Origin: JAUWKC01 sp035527845
Lineage (GTDB): Bacteria > Planctomycetota > Phycisphaerae > Sedimentisphaerales > Anaerobacaceae
Direction: 5' to 3'
Length of the DNA: 64,000 bases
Assembly: GCA_035527845.1 (NCBI GenBank)
Contig: DATKZT010000083.1
Coordinates: forward strand, 34,061 to 98,060
The position numbers and the translations under genes were made by a program. Shown here piece by piece: positions 52,499 through 62,900 of the stretch. How positions within the stretch are numbered: position 1 is the first letter of the stretch; the number at the start of each line of letters is the position of its first letter. Under the pieces are notes generated by a model, which saw only the letters and a list, made by a program, of their open reading frames with translations, was not told where the DNA came from and did not search any database.

Positions 52499-53962
52499 TC
52501 AGGCCAGCTTCCTGCCGAGAATCTCAGAGACCACCTTTGGATTCGCCTGCCCTTTGGTTTTCTGCATCACCTGGCCTAATAAGAAACCACGCGCTTTGCC
52601 GCTCTTCTTGCCGCCGCTCTTTACGTCTTCAACGGCCCCGGCATTTTCCGCCAGCACCTGCTCAACAATCGCCTCCAGCTCGCCGGCGTCACTCTTTTGG
52701 ATCAGGTTAAGCTCCGCGGCCAGGATTTTCGCATCTTTGCCGGTGTTTGCCATCTGCTCGAATATCGTCGCCGATGCCGTCGCGCTTACATCCCCGGCTT
52801 CCGTCATCTTCGCCAACTGCGCCAGGTGCTCCGGCCGCAGGCCCAGCTCAGCGACGCTGCATCCTTTTTCCTTTGCCATCTTGAGCCCGGTCTGTGTAAG
52901 AAGATTGCAGAGTCGTTTCGCCTCGCCGCTGGCTGCCACTGCCTGCTCGAAGAAGTCTGCTGTCGCCCGCTCGCCGGTCAGCACTCCCGCATCATAATCG
53001 CTCAGACCATAGTCGGCGACGTACCGCGTCTGCCTCTTGATCGGCAGCTCGCACAATCGGCTGCCAATCTCGTCGAGCCGCTCATCCGAAAACTCCACCG
53101 GCACGAGGTCCGGGTCCGGAAAGTATCGGTAATCGTGGGCTTCTTCCTTTTCCCGCTGCAGCACCGTCACTTCCTTTACATCATCCCAGCCCCGCGTCGT
53201 CTTGTTACCCATCTCCATCACCCGGTGCGTCTCGGCGAACTCGTCAAGCTGTCTTTGCACCTCGTATTCGACGCTTCGCTCCAGCGCCCGAAAGCTGTTG
53301 AGGTTCTTGATTTCGACGATGGGCGTCCTGTGCTCGCCGTCGGCGGCGGTGATAATCAGATTGACGTTCGGCTCGAAGCGCATGTGGCCTTTTTGCATAT
53401 CGGCCTCGGAGACGCCCAGATACCGCACGATACGCTGCAGCTCCACCGCCAGCGCCCGCACCTCGGCGGCGCTGTTCATATCGGGCTCGGTGACAATCTC
53501 CAGCAGGGGCGTACCCGTCCGGTTCAAATCCACCTGCGAAAAATTTCCCGTCGCGTGCAGGTTCTTGCCCGCATCCTCCTCAAGATGAGCCCTGATTATT
53601 CCAATCCTCTTCGTCCGCCCCGATTCCAGCGGTATCTCGATGAAACCGTTAGATGCCAGCGGCAGATCATACTGGCTAATCTGATAATTCTTCGGCAGGT
53701 CCGGATAGTAATAACCCTTGCGGTCCCACTTGGTGAACTTCGCTATCCGGCAGTTGAGCGCCATGCCGACCATCACCGCGTACTCCACCGCCCGGCCGTT
53801 CATAACCGGCAGCACACCCGGCATCCCGAGACACACGGGACACACCCTGCTGTTGGGCGGCGCACCGAATTCCACCGCGCAGCCGCAGAACATCTTGCTG
53901 CGCGTGCAAAGCTGCACGTGAATCTCCAAACCAACAAGAACCTTGTACTGCAACTCAGTCAT
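52499..53962 (-). CDS. gatB: Asp-tRNA(Asn)/Glu-tRNA(Gln) amidotransferase subunit B
   Basis: 487 residues. The cradle domain has VLVGLEIHVQLCTRSKMFCG and the zinc ligands (FCGCAVEF, RVCPVCLGMPG), LPKNYQISQYDLPLASNG, TPLLEIVTEPDMNSAAEVRA, and RFEPNVNLI. The helical and YqeY tail domains follow (GFLLGQVMQKTKGQANPKVV). Holds the charged tRNA and activates its Glu or Asp while GatA supplies ammonia. Together with gatA and gatC the locus predicts indirect Gln-tRNA and/or Asn-tRNA synthesis. Confidence 0.97.
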   Translation of the reverse strand: MTELQYKVLVGLEIHVQLCTRSKMFCGCAVEFGAPPNSRVCPVCLGMPGVLPVMNGRAVEYAVMVGMALNCRIAKFTKWDRKGYYYPDLPKNYQISQYDLPLASNGFIEIPLESGRTKRIGIIRAHLEEDAGKNLHATGNFSQVDLNRTGTPLLEIVTEPDMNSAAEVRALAVELQRIVRYLGVSEADMQKGHMRFEPNVNLIITAADGEHRTPIVEIKNLNSFRALERSVEYEVQRQLDEFAETHRVMEMGNKTTRGWDDVKEVTVLQREKEEAHDYRYFPDPDLVPVEFSDERLDEIGSRLCELPIKRQTRYVADYGLSDYDAGVLTGERATADFFEQAVAASGEAKRLCNLLTQTGLKMAKEKGCSVAELGLRPEHLAQLAKMTEAGDVSATASATIFEQMANTGKDAKILAAELNLIQKSDAGELEAIVEQVLAENAGAVEDVKSGGKKSGKARGFLLGQVMQKTKGQANPKVVSEILGRKLA

Positions 53963-53977
53963 CTTATTCGCTCGCCT

Positions 53978-55444
53978 TCACAACGACGGCCTTTTCGCGT
54001 GCCAGTCCGTTACTTTTTCGAACATCCTTGCTATCTGCAGCAGCTTATCTTCGCCAAACGCCGGGGCAAGTATCTGCAGGCCAATGGGCAGGCCGATATC
54101 GTCAAACCCGCAGGGGACGCTGATACCCGGAATCCCGGCCAAGTTGGCGGCTATCGTATATATATCCGACAGATACATCTGCAGTGGGTCGTCCACCTTC
54201 TCGCCAATCCTGAACGCCGTCGTCGGAGCAACCGGCATCATGATGCAGTGACACTTCTCGAACGCCTTGACGAAATCTGCGCGTATCAGATTACGCACCT
54301 TGAGGGCTTTGAGGTAATACGCATCGTAATAGCCGCTCGAAAGCGCGTATGTACCCAGCATTATTCGTCGCTTGACCTCTTTGCCGAAGGCCTCCGCGCG
54401 CGACTTCGAATATACCTCGATATAATCAGCCGGGTTTTCAGTGCGATGCCCGTAATGCACGCCATCGTACCGCGCCAGATTGCTCGAAGCCTCTGCCGTC
54501 GCTATCACGTAGTAAGCGGCTATCGCATAATCCAGATGCGGCATTTCCACTTCAATGACGTCGGCCCCAAGGGTCTTATAGACTTTGATTGCATCGCTGA
54601 CGGACTTGAGCACCTGCTCATCGGCGCCGGCATTAAAGGCAGGAACAACGGCAATCTTGAGCCCCTGTATCGGCTCTTCGAGTTTCTCAAGATAATCCGC
54701 CAGCGGCGCGGTTCTATCATCCACGCTCGTGCTGTCCGCGGGGTCGTGTCCCGCTATGATGTTCAGCGTCAATGCACAATCCTCCACCGTCCGCGTCAAC
54801 GGCCCGATCTGGTCCAGGCTCGAACCATAAGCGACAAGCCCGTAGCGCGAGACACGTCCGTAAGTTGGTTTGAGCCCGACCACGCCGCAGAAGGACGCGG
54901 GCTGGCGAATCGAGCCGCCCGTATCCGAGCCGAGGGCGGCAAAGCACATTCCGGCTGCCACCGCCGCCGCCGAACCCCCGCTGCTTCCGCCAGGCACGCG
55001 GGTCGCATCCCACGGGTTGGCTGTTTGCTTGAGGCCGGAGTTCTCCGTGCTCGAACCCATAGCAAACTCATCCATATTCGTCTTGCCAACTATCACCGCA
55101 TCCGCAGCCAGCAGCTTCTCGACCGCCGTGGCGTTATAAGGCGCATGGAAGTGCTCCAATATCTTCGACGCGCACGTCGTCGCCCCGAACGTCGTACACA
55201 TAACGTCTTTTATCGCAACGGGCACACCCGCCAGGGCCCCTACCGGCTCACCCCCGGCAACCCTGTCGTCAACCTCCCTCGCTTTCGCCAGCGCCTGCTC
55301 CCGGAACGTGCTGATATATGCGCCAACAATCGGCTCGCACCTGTCGATGGCTTTGAAAACAGCTTCGGTCGCCGCAACGCTCCTGACCTGCCCTGCGGCT
55401 ATCTTATCCCGCAACTCTCTTGCGCTCAGCTCCTCGATCCCCAT
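53978..55444 (-). CDS. gatA: Asp-tRNA(Asn)/Glu-tRNA(Gln) amidotransferase subunit A
   Basis: 488 residues. Amidase-signature protein: VPVAIKDVMCTTFG with the catalytic Lys, VPGGSSGGSAAAVAAGMCFA with the cis-Ser, and GSDTGGSIRQPASFCGVVGL with the nucleophile Ser. Releases ammonia from glutamine and channels it to GatB. 15 bases before gatB. A lipoprotein esterase gene intervenes between it and gatC. Confidence 0.97.
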   Translation of the reverse strand: MGIEELSARELRDKIAAGQVRSVAATEAVFKAIDRCEPIVGAYISTFREQALAKAREVDDRVAGGEPVGALAGVPVAIKDVMCTTFGATTCASKILEHFHAPYNATAVEKLLAADAVIVGKTNMDEFAMGSSTENSGLKQTANPWDATRVPGGSSGGSAAAVAAGMCFAALGSDTGGSIRQPASFCGVVGLKPTYGRVSRYGLVAYGSSLDQIGPLTRTVEDCALTLNIIAGHDPADSTSVDDRTAPLADYLEKLEEPIQGLKIAVVPAFNAGADEQVLKSVSDAIKVYKTLGADVIEVEMPHLDYAIAAYYVIATAEASSNLARYDGVHYGHRTENPADYIEVYSKSRAEAFGKEVKRRIMLGTYALSSGYYDAYYLKALKVRNLIRADFVKAFEKCHCIMMPVAPTTAFRIGEKVDDPLQMYLSDIYTIAANLAGIPGISVPCGFDDIGLPIGLQILAPAFGEDKLLQIARMFEKVTDWHAKRPSL

Positions 55445-55454
55445 ATATCACCCG

Positions 55455-56210
55455 TTATTCGGCGTTGTTGCTCCTGCGATGTTTGAGAAACCATTCGTAA
55501 AGCTGCGGATTGTCATAAGTCTGCGTCCACGAATCATGCCCGGCTTCCGGATAAACCGTCAACTTTGCGCCGCCTCCACAGGCTTTGACCGCCTCGACCA
55601 TTTCCTGCGACTTCGCCAAAGGTACTTTTTCGTCCCTCGCCCCGTGAAAGGCCCAGACGGGCACGTCCTTCAATCTGCACGCCTTATCCGGCTCGCCTCC
55701 GCCGCAAATCGGGGCGATAGCTGCAAACCGCTCCGGATAGGCACACCCAAGGCTCCACGTCCCGAACCCGCCCATGCTCAGGCCCGTCAGATAAATCCTG
55801 TTCGTATCAACGCTATACTTCGCCGCCGCCTCATCCACCAGCTTTATCAGCAGATCGCTCGACCACCACTCGCCTTGCGGACACTGCGGAGCAACAAGCA
55901 CAAAGTCGAAACGCTTGTCCCGCTCCACGACCCTGGGAATACCCGAAGTCTTCACCTTGTCCAAATCGTCCCCGCGATTGCCGATGCCGTGCAGAAACAC
56001 TATCGTCGGCCACGGGCCTTCTTCTTTGCCGTACCCTTCCGGCAGATATAAGAGGTACCGATAGCTTGCGCCCTCGGTGACCTTCTCAAATACTTCCCTG
56101 TCCTGCGCCGCGGACGTTTGCTGCTGCTGCATCGGCGCATCCGTGCGCGATTCACAACCGACAAAGAGGAAAACCAGCAGGACGATACATGCCCGGCACA
56201 TCTCTCTCAT
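55455..56210 (-). CDS. Lipoprotein alpha/beta hydrolase (esterase/PHB-depolymerase-like)
   Basis: 251 residues from ATG 56210, which gives a lipoprotein leader CIVLLVFLFVGCESRTDAP with lipobox VGC; earlier in-frame starts lie in gatC. The hydrolase core shows YLLYLPEGYGKEEGPWPTIV, FLHGIGNRGDDL (oxyanion loop), the nucleophile elbow YLTGLSMGGFGTWSLGCAYP (G-L-S-M-G), Asp in WAFHGARDEKVPLAKS and His in VYPEAGHDSWTQTYDN. This is a complete triad. Typical of secreted esterases of the PHB-depolymerase/xylan-esterase type. It is embedded in the gatC-gatA operon without an obvious link in function. Confidence 0.88.
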   Translation of the reverse strand: MREMCRACIVLLVFLFVGCESRTDAPMQQQQTSAAQDREVFEKVTEGASYRYLLYLPEGYGKEEGPWPTIVFLHGIGNRGDDLDKVKTSGIPRVVERDKRFDFVLVAPQCPQGEWWSSDLLIKLVDEAAAKYSVDTNRIYLTGLSMGGFGTWSLGCAYPERFAAIAPICGGGEPDKACRLKDVPVWAFHGARDEKVPLAKSQEMVEAVKACGGGAKLTVYPEAGHDSWTQTYDNPQLYEWFLKHRRSNNAE

Positions 56211-56217
56211 CTGACAC

Positions 56218-56526
56218 TCACGCCCCTGAACTGTCATCCAATATCTTTGGCACCTTGAAGAACTCGCCGTCCCTATCCGGCGCATTCGCCAGCGCCTTCT
56301 CCGTCCCCAGCGACTCTTTAACAGTATCCTCCCGAAATACATTGCTGACGGGCAGACAATGCGCCAACGGCTCGACGCTGCTCGTATCGAGCTCGTTCAT
56401 CTTCTCCATGTATTCGAGAATTGCGCTTAGCTGCCCCGAAAATTCCTCGACCTCCGCCTCCGTCAGCTCCAATCGGGACAGCTTCGCAACCTTTCTTACC
56501 TGCTCGCTGTCAATCTTCTTCGCCAT
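56218..56526 (-). CDS. gatC: Asp-tRNA(Asn)/Glu-tRNA(Gln) amidotransferase subunit C
   Basis: 102 residues from ATG 56526, with GGAGACAGG seven bases before it (ATG 56544 also in frame). The pattern KIDSEQVRKVAKLSRLELTE, then LSAILEYMEKMNELDTSSVE, PLAHCLP, VFREDTV and a C-terminal GEFFKVPKIL is that of GatC, which wraps around GatA and GatB. The stop lies seven bases before the esterase start. Confidence 0.95.
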   Translation of the reverse strand: MAKKIDSEQVRKVAKLSRLELTEAEVEEFSGQLSAILEYMEKMNELDTSSVEPLAHCLPVSNVFREDTVKESLGTEKALANAPDRDGEFFKVPKILDDSSGA

Positions 56527-56581
56527 ACCAAAACCTGTCTCCATTTACACACTACAGCCGCATAATCACCCTGCTGCACAA

Positions 56582-57214
56582 CTATGAAATCCAAACCGGA
56601 AGCTCGCCACTAACCCTCCAGACCTTATTCTCCTTAGTGACAAGGTAGAAAACACCCAAACCAGACAGACCACCAGATTGGTTCCCCGCATAAACCAGCG
56701 CTTCAGTCATCCTGCGATTGAAGCCTACCCTTGACAATCTTGTCAAGCCTGAGGATGCAGGATACTTCTCATAGAATCGTTCCCAGCCGCGACTATCGCC
56801 GAATAGTTCCCTCTCTTCTTCCTGGCTCATCACAATACACTTGACATCCACATTGAAAGAATCACCCGACAAACGCAGCGGCTCACGTTTTCTCCTGAAA
56901 TTATTCGTCGTCCCTCGCGACAAACCGGAAATACCTCCGTATATATAGCGAAACCTTTGGTCCAGCTCATCGGCGCCCCCTGTCGTCGTAAACTCACAGA
57001 TGACCACGGACTTACTCTTATCTTGAGCCAATCTCTCATTGATAAGAGCCGAATAAACCGCGTACTCTTCCCGTCGAAGTTCTTCTTCAGTTACTCCGGG
57101 CGGGTCTGCCCCACGCTGAGAATACACTGCCGATACAATCACAATCAGCAAACCCACAACGACCCAGACGCCCACAATCACCTTCTTTTCCAGCCCTCTG
57201 GCCGCTGTCCTCAT
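56582..57214 (-). CDS. Anchored protein of unknown function
   Basis: 210 residues: an N-terminal TM (VIVGVWVVVGLLIVIVSAVY), then an extracytoplasmic domain of about 175 residues with YAVYSALINERLAQDKSKSV, LTRLSRVGFNRRMTEALVYA, and GLGVFYLVTKENKVWRVSGE. The S-x-V-G-F-N ... A-L-V-Y-x-G ... G-x-G-x-x-Y-L-V-x-K ... W-x-V pattern looks like a conserved envelope family, but I cannot name it. Sits between rpmB and gatC on the same strand. Confidence 0.72.
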   Translation of the reverse strand: MRTAARGLEKKVIVGVWVVVGLLIVIVSAVYSQRGADPPGVTEEELRREEYAVYSALINERLAQDKSKSVVICEFTTTGGADELDQRFRYIYGGISGLSRGTTNNFRRKREPLRLSGDSFNVDVKCIVMSQEEERELFGDSRGWERFYEKYPASSGLTRLSRVGFNRRMTEALVYAGNQSGGLSGLGVFYLVTKENKVWRVSGELPVWIS

Positions 57215-57290
57215 ATCTCGCCACTGCCCAAAAAAAAGCGAGGCATAACCCGCCTCGCCGTTTCATATTCAAGATAGAAGCACGTCTCTG

Positions 57291-57557
57291 TCAGCCGGCG
57301 GCCTGCTCGGCAGGTTGGTAATCGCGTTTGGCGGGCTTTTCTACCAGGCCCAGCCGTATCGCCTTGGCCGAAACCCTGATCCGGCACACCTTCCCGTCAA
57401 CCACCGCCCGAACCTTCTGGATATTCGGCTTGAACTTCCGCTTGGTGATGCCCGTAACCTTTCGCCCCACGCCGCCAAGGTGCTTTGCCTTGCCCCGACG
57501 CGAAATGCTCCTGCCCGAACTCGTTCGCTTGCCCGTAAAATAGCACACTCTCGACAT
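57291..57557 (-). CDS. rpmB: 50S ribosomal protein L28
   Basis: 88 residues. Starts MSRVCYFTGKRTSSGRSIS, with the L28 features SRRGKAKHLGGVGRKV, KRKFKPNIQKVRAVVDGK and a Lys/Arg-rich composition; the last ten residues (RDYQPAEQAAG) extend beyond the usual end. AGGAGTG precedes the ATG. Large-subunit protein. First gene of the minus-strand gat group, with its own promoter. Confidence 0.95.
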   Translation of the reverse strand: MSRVCYFTGKRTSSGRSISRRGKAKHLGGVGRKVTGITKRKFKPNIQKVRAVVDGKVCRIRVSAKAIRLGLVEKPAKRDYQPAEQAAG

Positions 57558-57637
57558 CTAAATACACTCCTGTTGTGTCTGCCGCCCGGGGCTCTGCCCC
57601 GCGACCAATCATTTCTGCAAAACTCTGTAAACTTTGT

Positions 57638-57665
57638 AGTATACCATCTTGGCCGAAAGCTGCAA
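57638..57665 (-). promoter_or_regulatory. Predicted sigma70-type promoter of rpmB
   Basis: On the minus strand TTGCAG (57665-57660), 16-base spacer, TATACT (57643-57638), about 80 bases before the rpmB start. The rest of 57558-57969 holds no gene. A weak plus-strand TTGACT...TATAAA at 57747-57773 (15-base spacer) could serve the LamG gene. Confidence 0.5.
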
Positions 57666-57969
57666 GCGAAAACCCGCCTTTTTTATTTACAAATCGACCG
57701 GCCCAAATCACACACTTCGCCCGCCATAAGAAAACGTATTTTCCTCTTGACTTTCACAACCATGCCGTATAAAGTACAAGAAGTGGATGTCCTTGAGGAA
57801 AGAGTATGCGATTGGGCCGTTTATACTCTGTTCTGTCGTATCTAACCTCCGCCGGGCCTTCGGTCTGCCCCAGCTTTGCACCCACCGCGATGAGACTATC
57901 CACCCATTACCAACATCACAATCAATTCAGGCCGCTCCAATGCCGGATGATTCGAAAAGGAGGACTATC

Positions 57970-59832
57970 ATGTTAAGCAGGACCGCGCTAACCAATATAC
58001 TGATTGCATTGTTTCTGTCCGGCGCCGCTAAGGCGGGGCCGGAGCCCTTTCTCTGGTACGACTTCGACGAGGCGGCACCCAACACCGTCGCCCACGACTC
58101 CTCCGGCAACGAATACCACGGCATAATAGACACCGACCTGAGCGAACCCAACTGGGACCCCGCCGACGGCTTCATTGACGGCTGTCTCGTCTTCAACAAC
58201 GACACGGCCGTAATAGTACCAAACGATGTGCTCACCGAAGTCAACGACGCCATAACCATTGAGATTTGGCTGAGGGATGCCTTCGGCCACGACGGCAACA
58301 ACTGGATCTTCGATGCCGGCGCGGGCGACTATAGGATGCAGGCTGCGATAATAACCGAGCCCCACCTGCAGATTTTCTGGCGGGCCGGAAACGATACAAA
58401 CGATGTTCTAATCTGGGACCTCAACGATGTAGACCCGAACCTGTTGTCGCAGTACGGCATGGCGCCGTGTTTTGTCAAAGATGAAACGGCGGGTACAATG
58501 ACAATCGGCTGGCGGGGACCTTGGATGCGATTGACATCTTCACCCGGCGACTGCTATTTCGTCACCAAGACCGGCGTCGACAAAACTCTCGCCAACGTTA
58601 AGAATAACACCTTCAAGATTGGCGCCTTGACCGAGCACGACCACGACCTTATGGGGAGAATGTATCACTTTGCGATGTACGATTATGCCTTCCACTTCAC
58701 ATGCCCGCCGCCTACCGAATGCCCCTGGTTTCCCCACCCGCACGATGGTGACGTAAATGTCCCCCACGACGCCAATATCACATGGATGCCGGGCGACGGC
58801 GCCTTCTGGCACGATGTGTACCTCGGAACCGACTGGAACGACGTCAACGATGCCAACAGCTCCCTGCCGGTTGGCGCCGGCGCCTACAAGGGCAGACAGA
58901 GCCTCGGAAACGAGCTGTACGACCCCTGCGGCCTGCTTGAGCTTAACACCACTTACTATTGGAGAATTGACGAAGTCAATGACGGTAACGTAATTACCTG
59001 CAAGGGACCTATATGGCGATTTACAGCAGCCGACTTCGTCATCCTCGACAACTTTGAGCAGTATGATCTTGGTGACAACCATATCCAGTACACATGGTAT
59101 GACCAGTATTCCCAGGAATGGGGCGAGGCCACCGGCGCCTGGCTGGAGCTTGCAACCGAACCCAATTACGTCCATTCGGGAAACCAGGCCATGTCATACT
59201 CATACGACACGGACGACCCCTGGGCCGACCTGGCCTATGCCGAGGCCTGGCTGCCGCTGGATGAGATAGGCGGCTTTCAGGATTGGACGAGCCACGATGT
59301 CAGACTGCTGACCTTGTTCTTCTATGGCGACGCCGATAACGACGTTAACGAGACAGAACAGATGTACGTGGGCATCATGGATACCAGCGGGCTCTACGCC
59401 GAGATGCGCTACGGCGATCACCCCGGCGAACACCTCAGCGACGTTAAGGTTCCACAGTGGCAGAGATGGCTCATACCGCTTGTATGGTTCACAGACGGCA
59501 ACTCTGCCGCTCCTAACGACGTGAACTTCGCGAGTATCGCCAACGTCCACATCGGCTTCGGAAACAGACGAAACCCCATCGCCGCAGGTAAAGGCATCGT
59601 TTACTTCGATGACATCCGACTGTATCCCCCACTCTGCCTGCCGCCACCGTGGCTGCCCGATTTGAACTGTGATTGCATCATCGACTACGAGGACCTGCGA
59701 ATTATGGCCCTTGACTGGCTGAAAGTCGGCGAGCTGCCCGGCCAGCTCGTGGGAAATGATGAGATCAATTTTAGGGATTTTGCCAAGCTCGCCGACTACT
59801 GGCTGCAAGACCATCGATGGCCGCCCGAATAA
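57970..59832 (+). CDS. Secreted LamG/dockerin-like protein
   Basis: 620 residues from ATG 57970, preceded by AAAAGGAGG; the frame is open to 57787 but lacks a leader there. Signal peptide LTNILIALFLSGAAKAG. A LamG-like domain (about 25-235; PFLWYDFDEAAPNTVAHDSS), an Fn3-like Cys/Trp segment with HDVYLGTDWNDVNDANSSLP and YYWRIDEVNDGN (about 245-345), a carbohydrate-binding-like domain (about 350-550; LTLFFYGDADNDVNETEQMY, GKGIVYFDDIRLY), then two dockerin-like helices (DLNCDCIIDYEDLRIMALDW and EINFRDFAKLADYWL) ending WPPE. No catalytic domain seen. Paralog of the next gene. Confidence 0.86.
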   Translation: MLSRTALTNILIALFLSGAAKAGPEPFLWYDFDEAAPNTVAHDSSGNEYHGIIDTDLSEPNWDPADGFIDGCLVFNNDTAVIVPNDVLTEVNDAITIEIWLRDAFGHDGNNWIFDAGAGDYRMQAAIITEPHLQIFWRAGNDTNDVLIWDLNDVDPNLLSQYGMAPCFVKDETAGTMTIGWRGPWMRLTSSPGDCYFVTKTGVDKTLANVKNNTFKIGALTEHDHDLMGRMYHFAMYDYAFHFTCPPPTECPWFPHPHDGDVNVPHDANITWMPGDGAFWHDVYLGTDWNDVNDANSSLPVGAGAYKGRQSLGNELYDPCGLLELNTTYYWRIDEVNDGNVITCKGPIWRFTAADFVILDNFEQYDLGDNHIQYTWYDQYSQEWGEATGAWLELATEPNYVHSGNQAMSYSYDTDDPWADLAYAEAWLPLDEIGGFQDWTSHDVRLLTLFFYGDADNDVNETEQMYVGIMDTSGLYAEMRYGDHPGEHLSDVKVPQWQRWLIPLVWFTDGNSAAPNDVNFASIANVHIGFGNRRNPIAAGKGIVYFDDIRLYPPLCLPPPWLPDLNCDCIIDYEDLRIMALDWLKVGELPGQLVGNDEINFRDFAKLADYWLQDHRWPPE

Positions 59833-59878
59833 TCCCAAATTCAGGCAAAAATGGCTGCCGCCAATTCAGAAAAATGAA

Positions 59879-59907
59879 TTGTATCGTAAGACAATACAAG
59901 TTATAAT
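59879..59907 (+). promoter_or_regulatory. Promoter with overlapping inverted repeat
   Basis: TTGTAT (59879-59884), 17-base spacer, perfect TATAAT (59902-59907). The -35 hexamer is also one arm of TTGTAT-N9-ATACAA, which ends in the spacer. This may be an operator. 46 bases before the ATG at 59954. Confidence 0.6.
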
Positions 59908-59953
59908 GAATCATTCGGAGAACGGCTGACCCTGAAAACTTAGGAGAAAGGGT

Positions 59954-62900
59954 ATGTTTGCAAGAATAATCGCCACAATACTGGTCTTGATCCTTCTATA
60001 TTCGTCCGCCACAGGCGGCGTCGATCCCAACCTCTTGGTTTGGTACAAGTTCGACGAGCTGGCCGGTTATATGGCCGAAGACTCTTCCGGCTACAACAAT
60101 CACGGCATAGTTGACGGTAACGAGAGTGGCTGGGACCCGACGGACGCACACCCGCACGACGGCGGCTCGCGAAATTTCACCAATGACGACGGCGATTATG
60201 CCGCGACCGTGATTCACTGTGTTTCCGCAAGCCTGCTCAACACCATCGACGACTCAATAACCGTCTCCGTCTGGCTCAAGGACGCCTATAACAGCGACGG
60301 TGAAGACAACTGGGTGTTCCATTCCGGCGCTGGGGGTGAGGAGGGAGCATACCAAGTTGGAGCGGTGGTTGCGACCCGGGAGACCAACCCAGAGGACCAA
60401 GTCCTCTGGAGAGCCGGAAACGACGCAAACGACCTCATGAGCTGGGATCTGAACGGCCGAAGCCCGGCCACCCTTCAGGGTTGGCACCACTGGGCGTTTA
60501 TCAAAGACCAGCGTCTTGACCGGATGCGTATCTACTTCGATGGCCTAATGGCAAAGGAACAATCGGGGACCTTCGATACACTCGGCTATGTCCATGACAC
60601 GTTGTTCAAAATCGGCGCCGCTTCCTGGGAAAACTATAGTTACATGGGCAAGCAGGACGACTTCAGACTCTACGACTATGCTCTCTCGGACAAGGAAATA
60701 GAGCTGCTCTACAGAGGCGGCAACGTCGCCCTTGCGTGGGCGCCGTCTCCGGGAGATTATGAGCAAGACATACCTTACGACGCCAATCTCACATGGTTGC
60801 CGGGCGACTATGCCCTCCAGCACAATGTCTTCTTCGGCACTAATTGGCAAGATGTCAACAGCATGACCGACCCGTGCGCTACAAAGAATCTGGGCCAAGA
60901 GCTTTATAACCCGGGCCCGCTCGACTTGCATACCACTTACTTCTGGCGAATCGACGAGGTCAACGGGCCCAACACATGGAAGGGCTGCGTCTGGAGCTTC
61001 GCAACCCATTCAATTGTCGACCCGAATCTCTTGCTCTGGTACAAATTCGATGAGACCGCCGGATATATTGCAACCGATTCTTCCGGTCTTGACCACAATG
61101 GATTCGTGGACGGCGACGAAAGCGGCTGGGACCCGGACGGCGGCTTCTACGGCGGCTGCCGCATTTTCAATGATGACACGCGAATAGCCCTTCCACCCGA
61201 TGTTCTCGATACCATCGATGACGGAATCACCGTTTCGCTATGGCTAAGAGACGCCTACGTGCAGGACTACAATAACTGGGTCTTGGATACCGGCTACAAT
61301 GCAACCTGCCGCATGCAGGTTCTCCTCGACGGAAACACCGAACAAATTATGTGGCGCGCGGGAAATGACTCCTGCGACGTGCTGGTCTGCAACTGGAGCG
61401 ATATACCCACCCCGCGCTGCTGCTGGTATCCCGGAGATTGGCAATGGTTCATCTTCGTCAAGGACCAAACCAGCGACCGAATCAGCATATATGTAAACTG
61501 TGCCGAGGTAGCCTCGGCCGACGACGTGGACGATACCCTAATCAATCTCCGCGGAGCCCCGTTCAAAATCGGCGCCCTCAACTGGCACTCCAATGATCTG
61601 ATAGGCAAAATGGACGACTTGAGAATCTATGATTATGCCGTCTCTGAAGGCGACATCGCTATGGGTTGCTTCTTTTTAGATCCTTTGGCCCTTGCCTGGA
61701 ATCCCGAGCCGCACGATGGCGACGTAAATGTACCTCCTGACGCCAATCTCACATGGTTGCCGGGCGAGTATGCGCTGCAGCACAAGGTCTTCTTCGGCAA
61801 AACCTGGGAAGATGTCAATTCCATGACCGACCCGTGCGCAACAAAAAATCTCGGCGACGAGCTGTATGACCCGGGCCCACTCGACCTGGACACAACTTAC
61901 TTCTGGCGTATCGACGAGGTAAGCGGGCCCAACACGTGGAAGGGCTGCGTATGGGATTTCACCACCGCAGACTATATCGTTGTCGATGATTTCGAGCTGT
62001 ACCAGTCCGTGCTGGACCTGCGCGACTGTTGGCTTGACCAGCACTCGTGGTACATTCCCCTCACCGGCGCGTGGGTTGACCTTGTGAATTGGCCGGTGCA
62101 TACCGGCAGCCAGGCGATGTTGTATTGGTACGATACCGATGACCCCTGGGCCGACGTGAGCTACGCCGAAGCCTGGCGAATATTCGAAGGCGCCTGCCCG
62201 GGTCCGCAGGACTGGACCCAGCGAGATGTAAAAATATTAACCCTGTTTTTCTACGGCGATGCCGATAACGACGCCAACGAGACCGAGCAGATGTACGTCG
62301 GCGTGACGGACACGTGGGGGTCTTACGGAGAGATACGCTACGGGAACCATCCCGGCGAGGCGCTGAGCGACATTCAGGTTGAAGAGTGGCAGAGGTGGGA
62401 CATACCCTTCGTATGGTTCACCGACAGCAATGCGGCCATTTACGATGACGTGGACTTCTCGAATGTTGCGAGCGTCCACATCGGTTTCGGCAACAGACTA
62501 AACCCCATCCCCGCCGGCAAAGGCGTCGTTTACTTCGATGACGTCCGACTCTATCTGCCTATCTGCATACCCGCCTACAGCGCACCTGGAGACCTGACCG
62601 GCGACTGCTTCGTCGATGGGCTCGACCTGCGCTTGATGACACAGGACTGGCTCAGGTACGACGTCAACTTCCCTTATTTGGGTATCGAAGTGCAAGAGCC
62701 CTGCGACGCAAACCTCGTCGGCTACTGGACACTCGATGAAGGCGACGGCAGCACCACCGGAGACTCCAGCGATTACAACAATCCCGCCACATTACAAGGC
62801 GACTATTCCTGGGTTCCAGGCCGAATCGGACCTCATGCCATAGACTTCGCCGGAGGCAGAGCCCTCGTCCCCGATGACGGAAACACGCGCGAGCTAAGAC

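Noticed and set aside
51438..52997. 519-codon open frame on the plus strand
   Set aside because: Runs through intergenic repeats, the cupin gene antisense and the end of gatB; no leader, ribosome site or domain.
53515..53535. T-loop-like GGTTCAAATCC suggesting a tRNA
   Set aside because: Inside the conserved gatB coding sequence; no acceptor or anticodon arms around it.
52697..55486. 929-codon open frame on the plus strand
   Set aside because: Antisense to gatB and gatA, Arg/His-rich, no recognisable domain.
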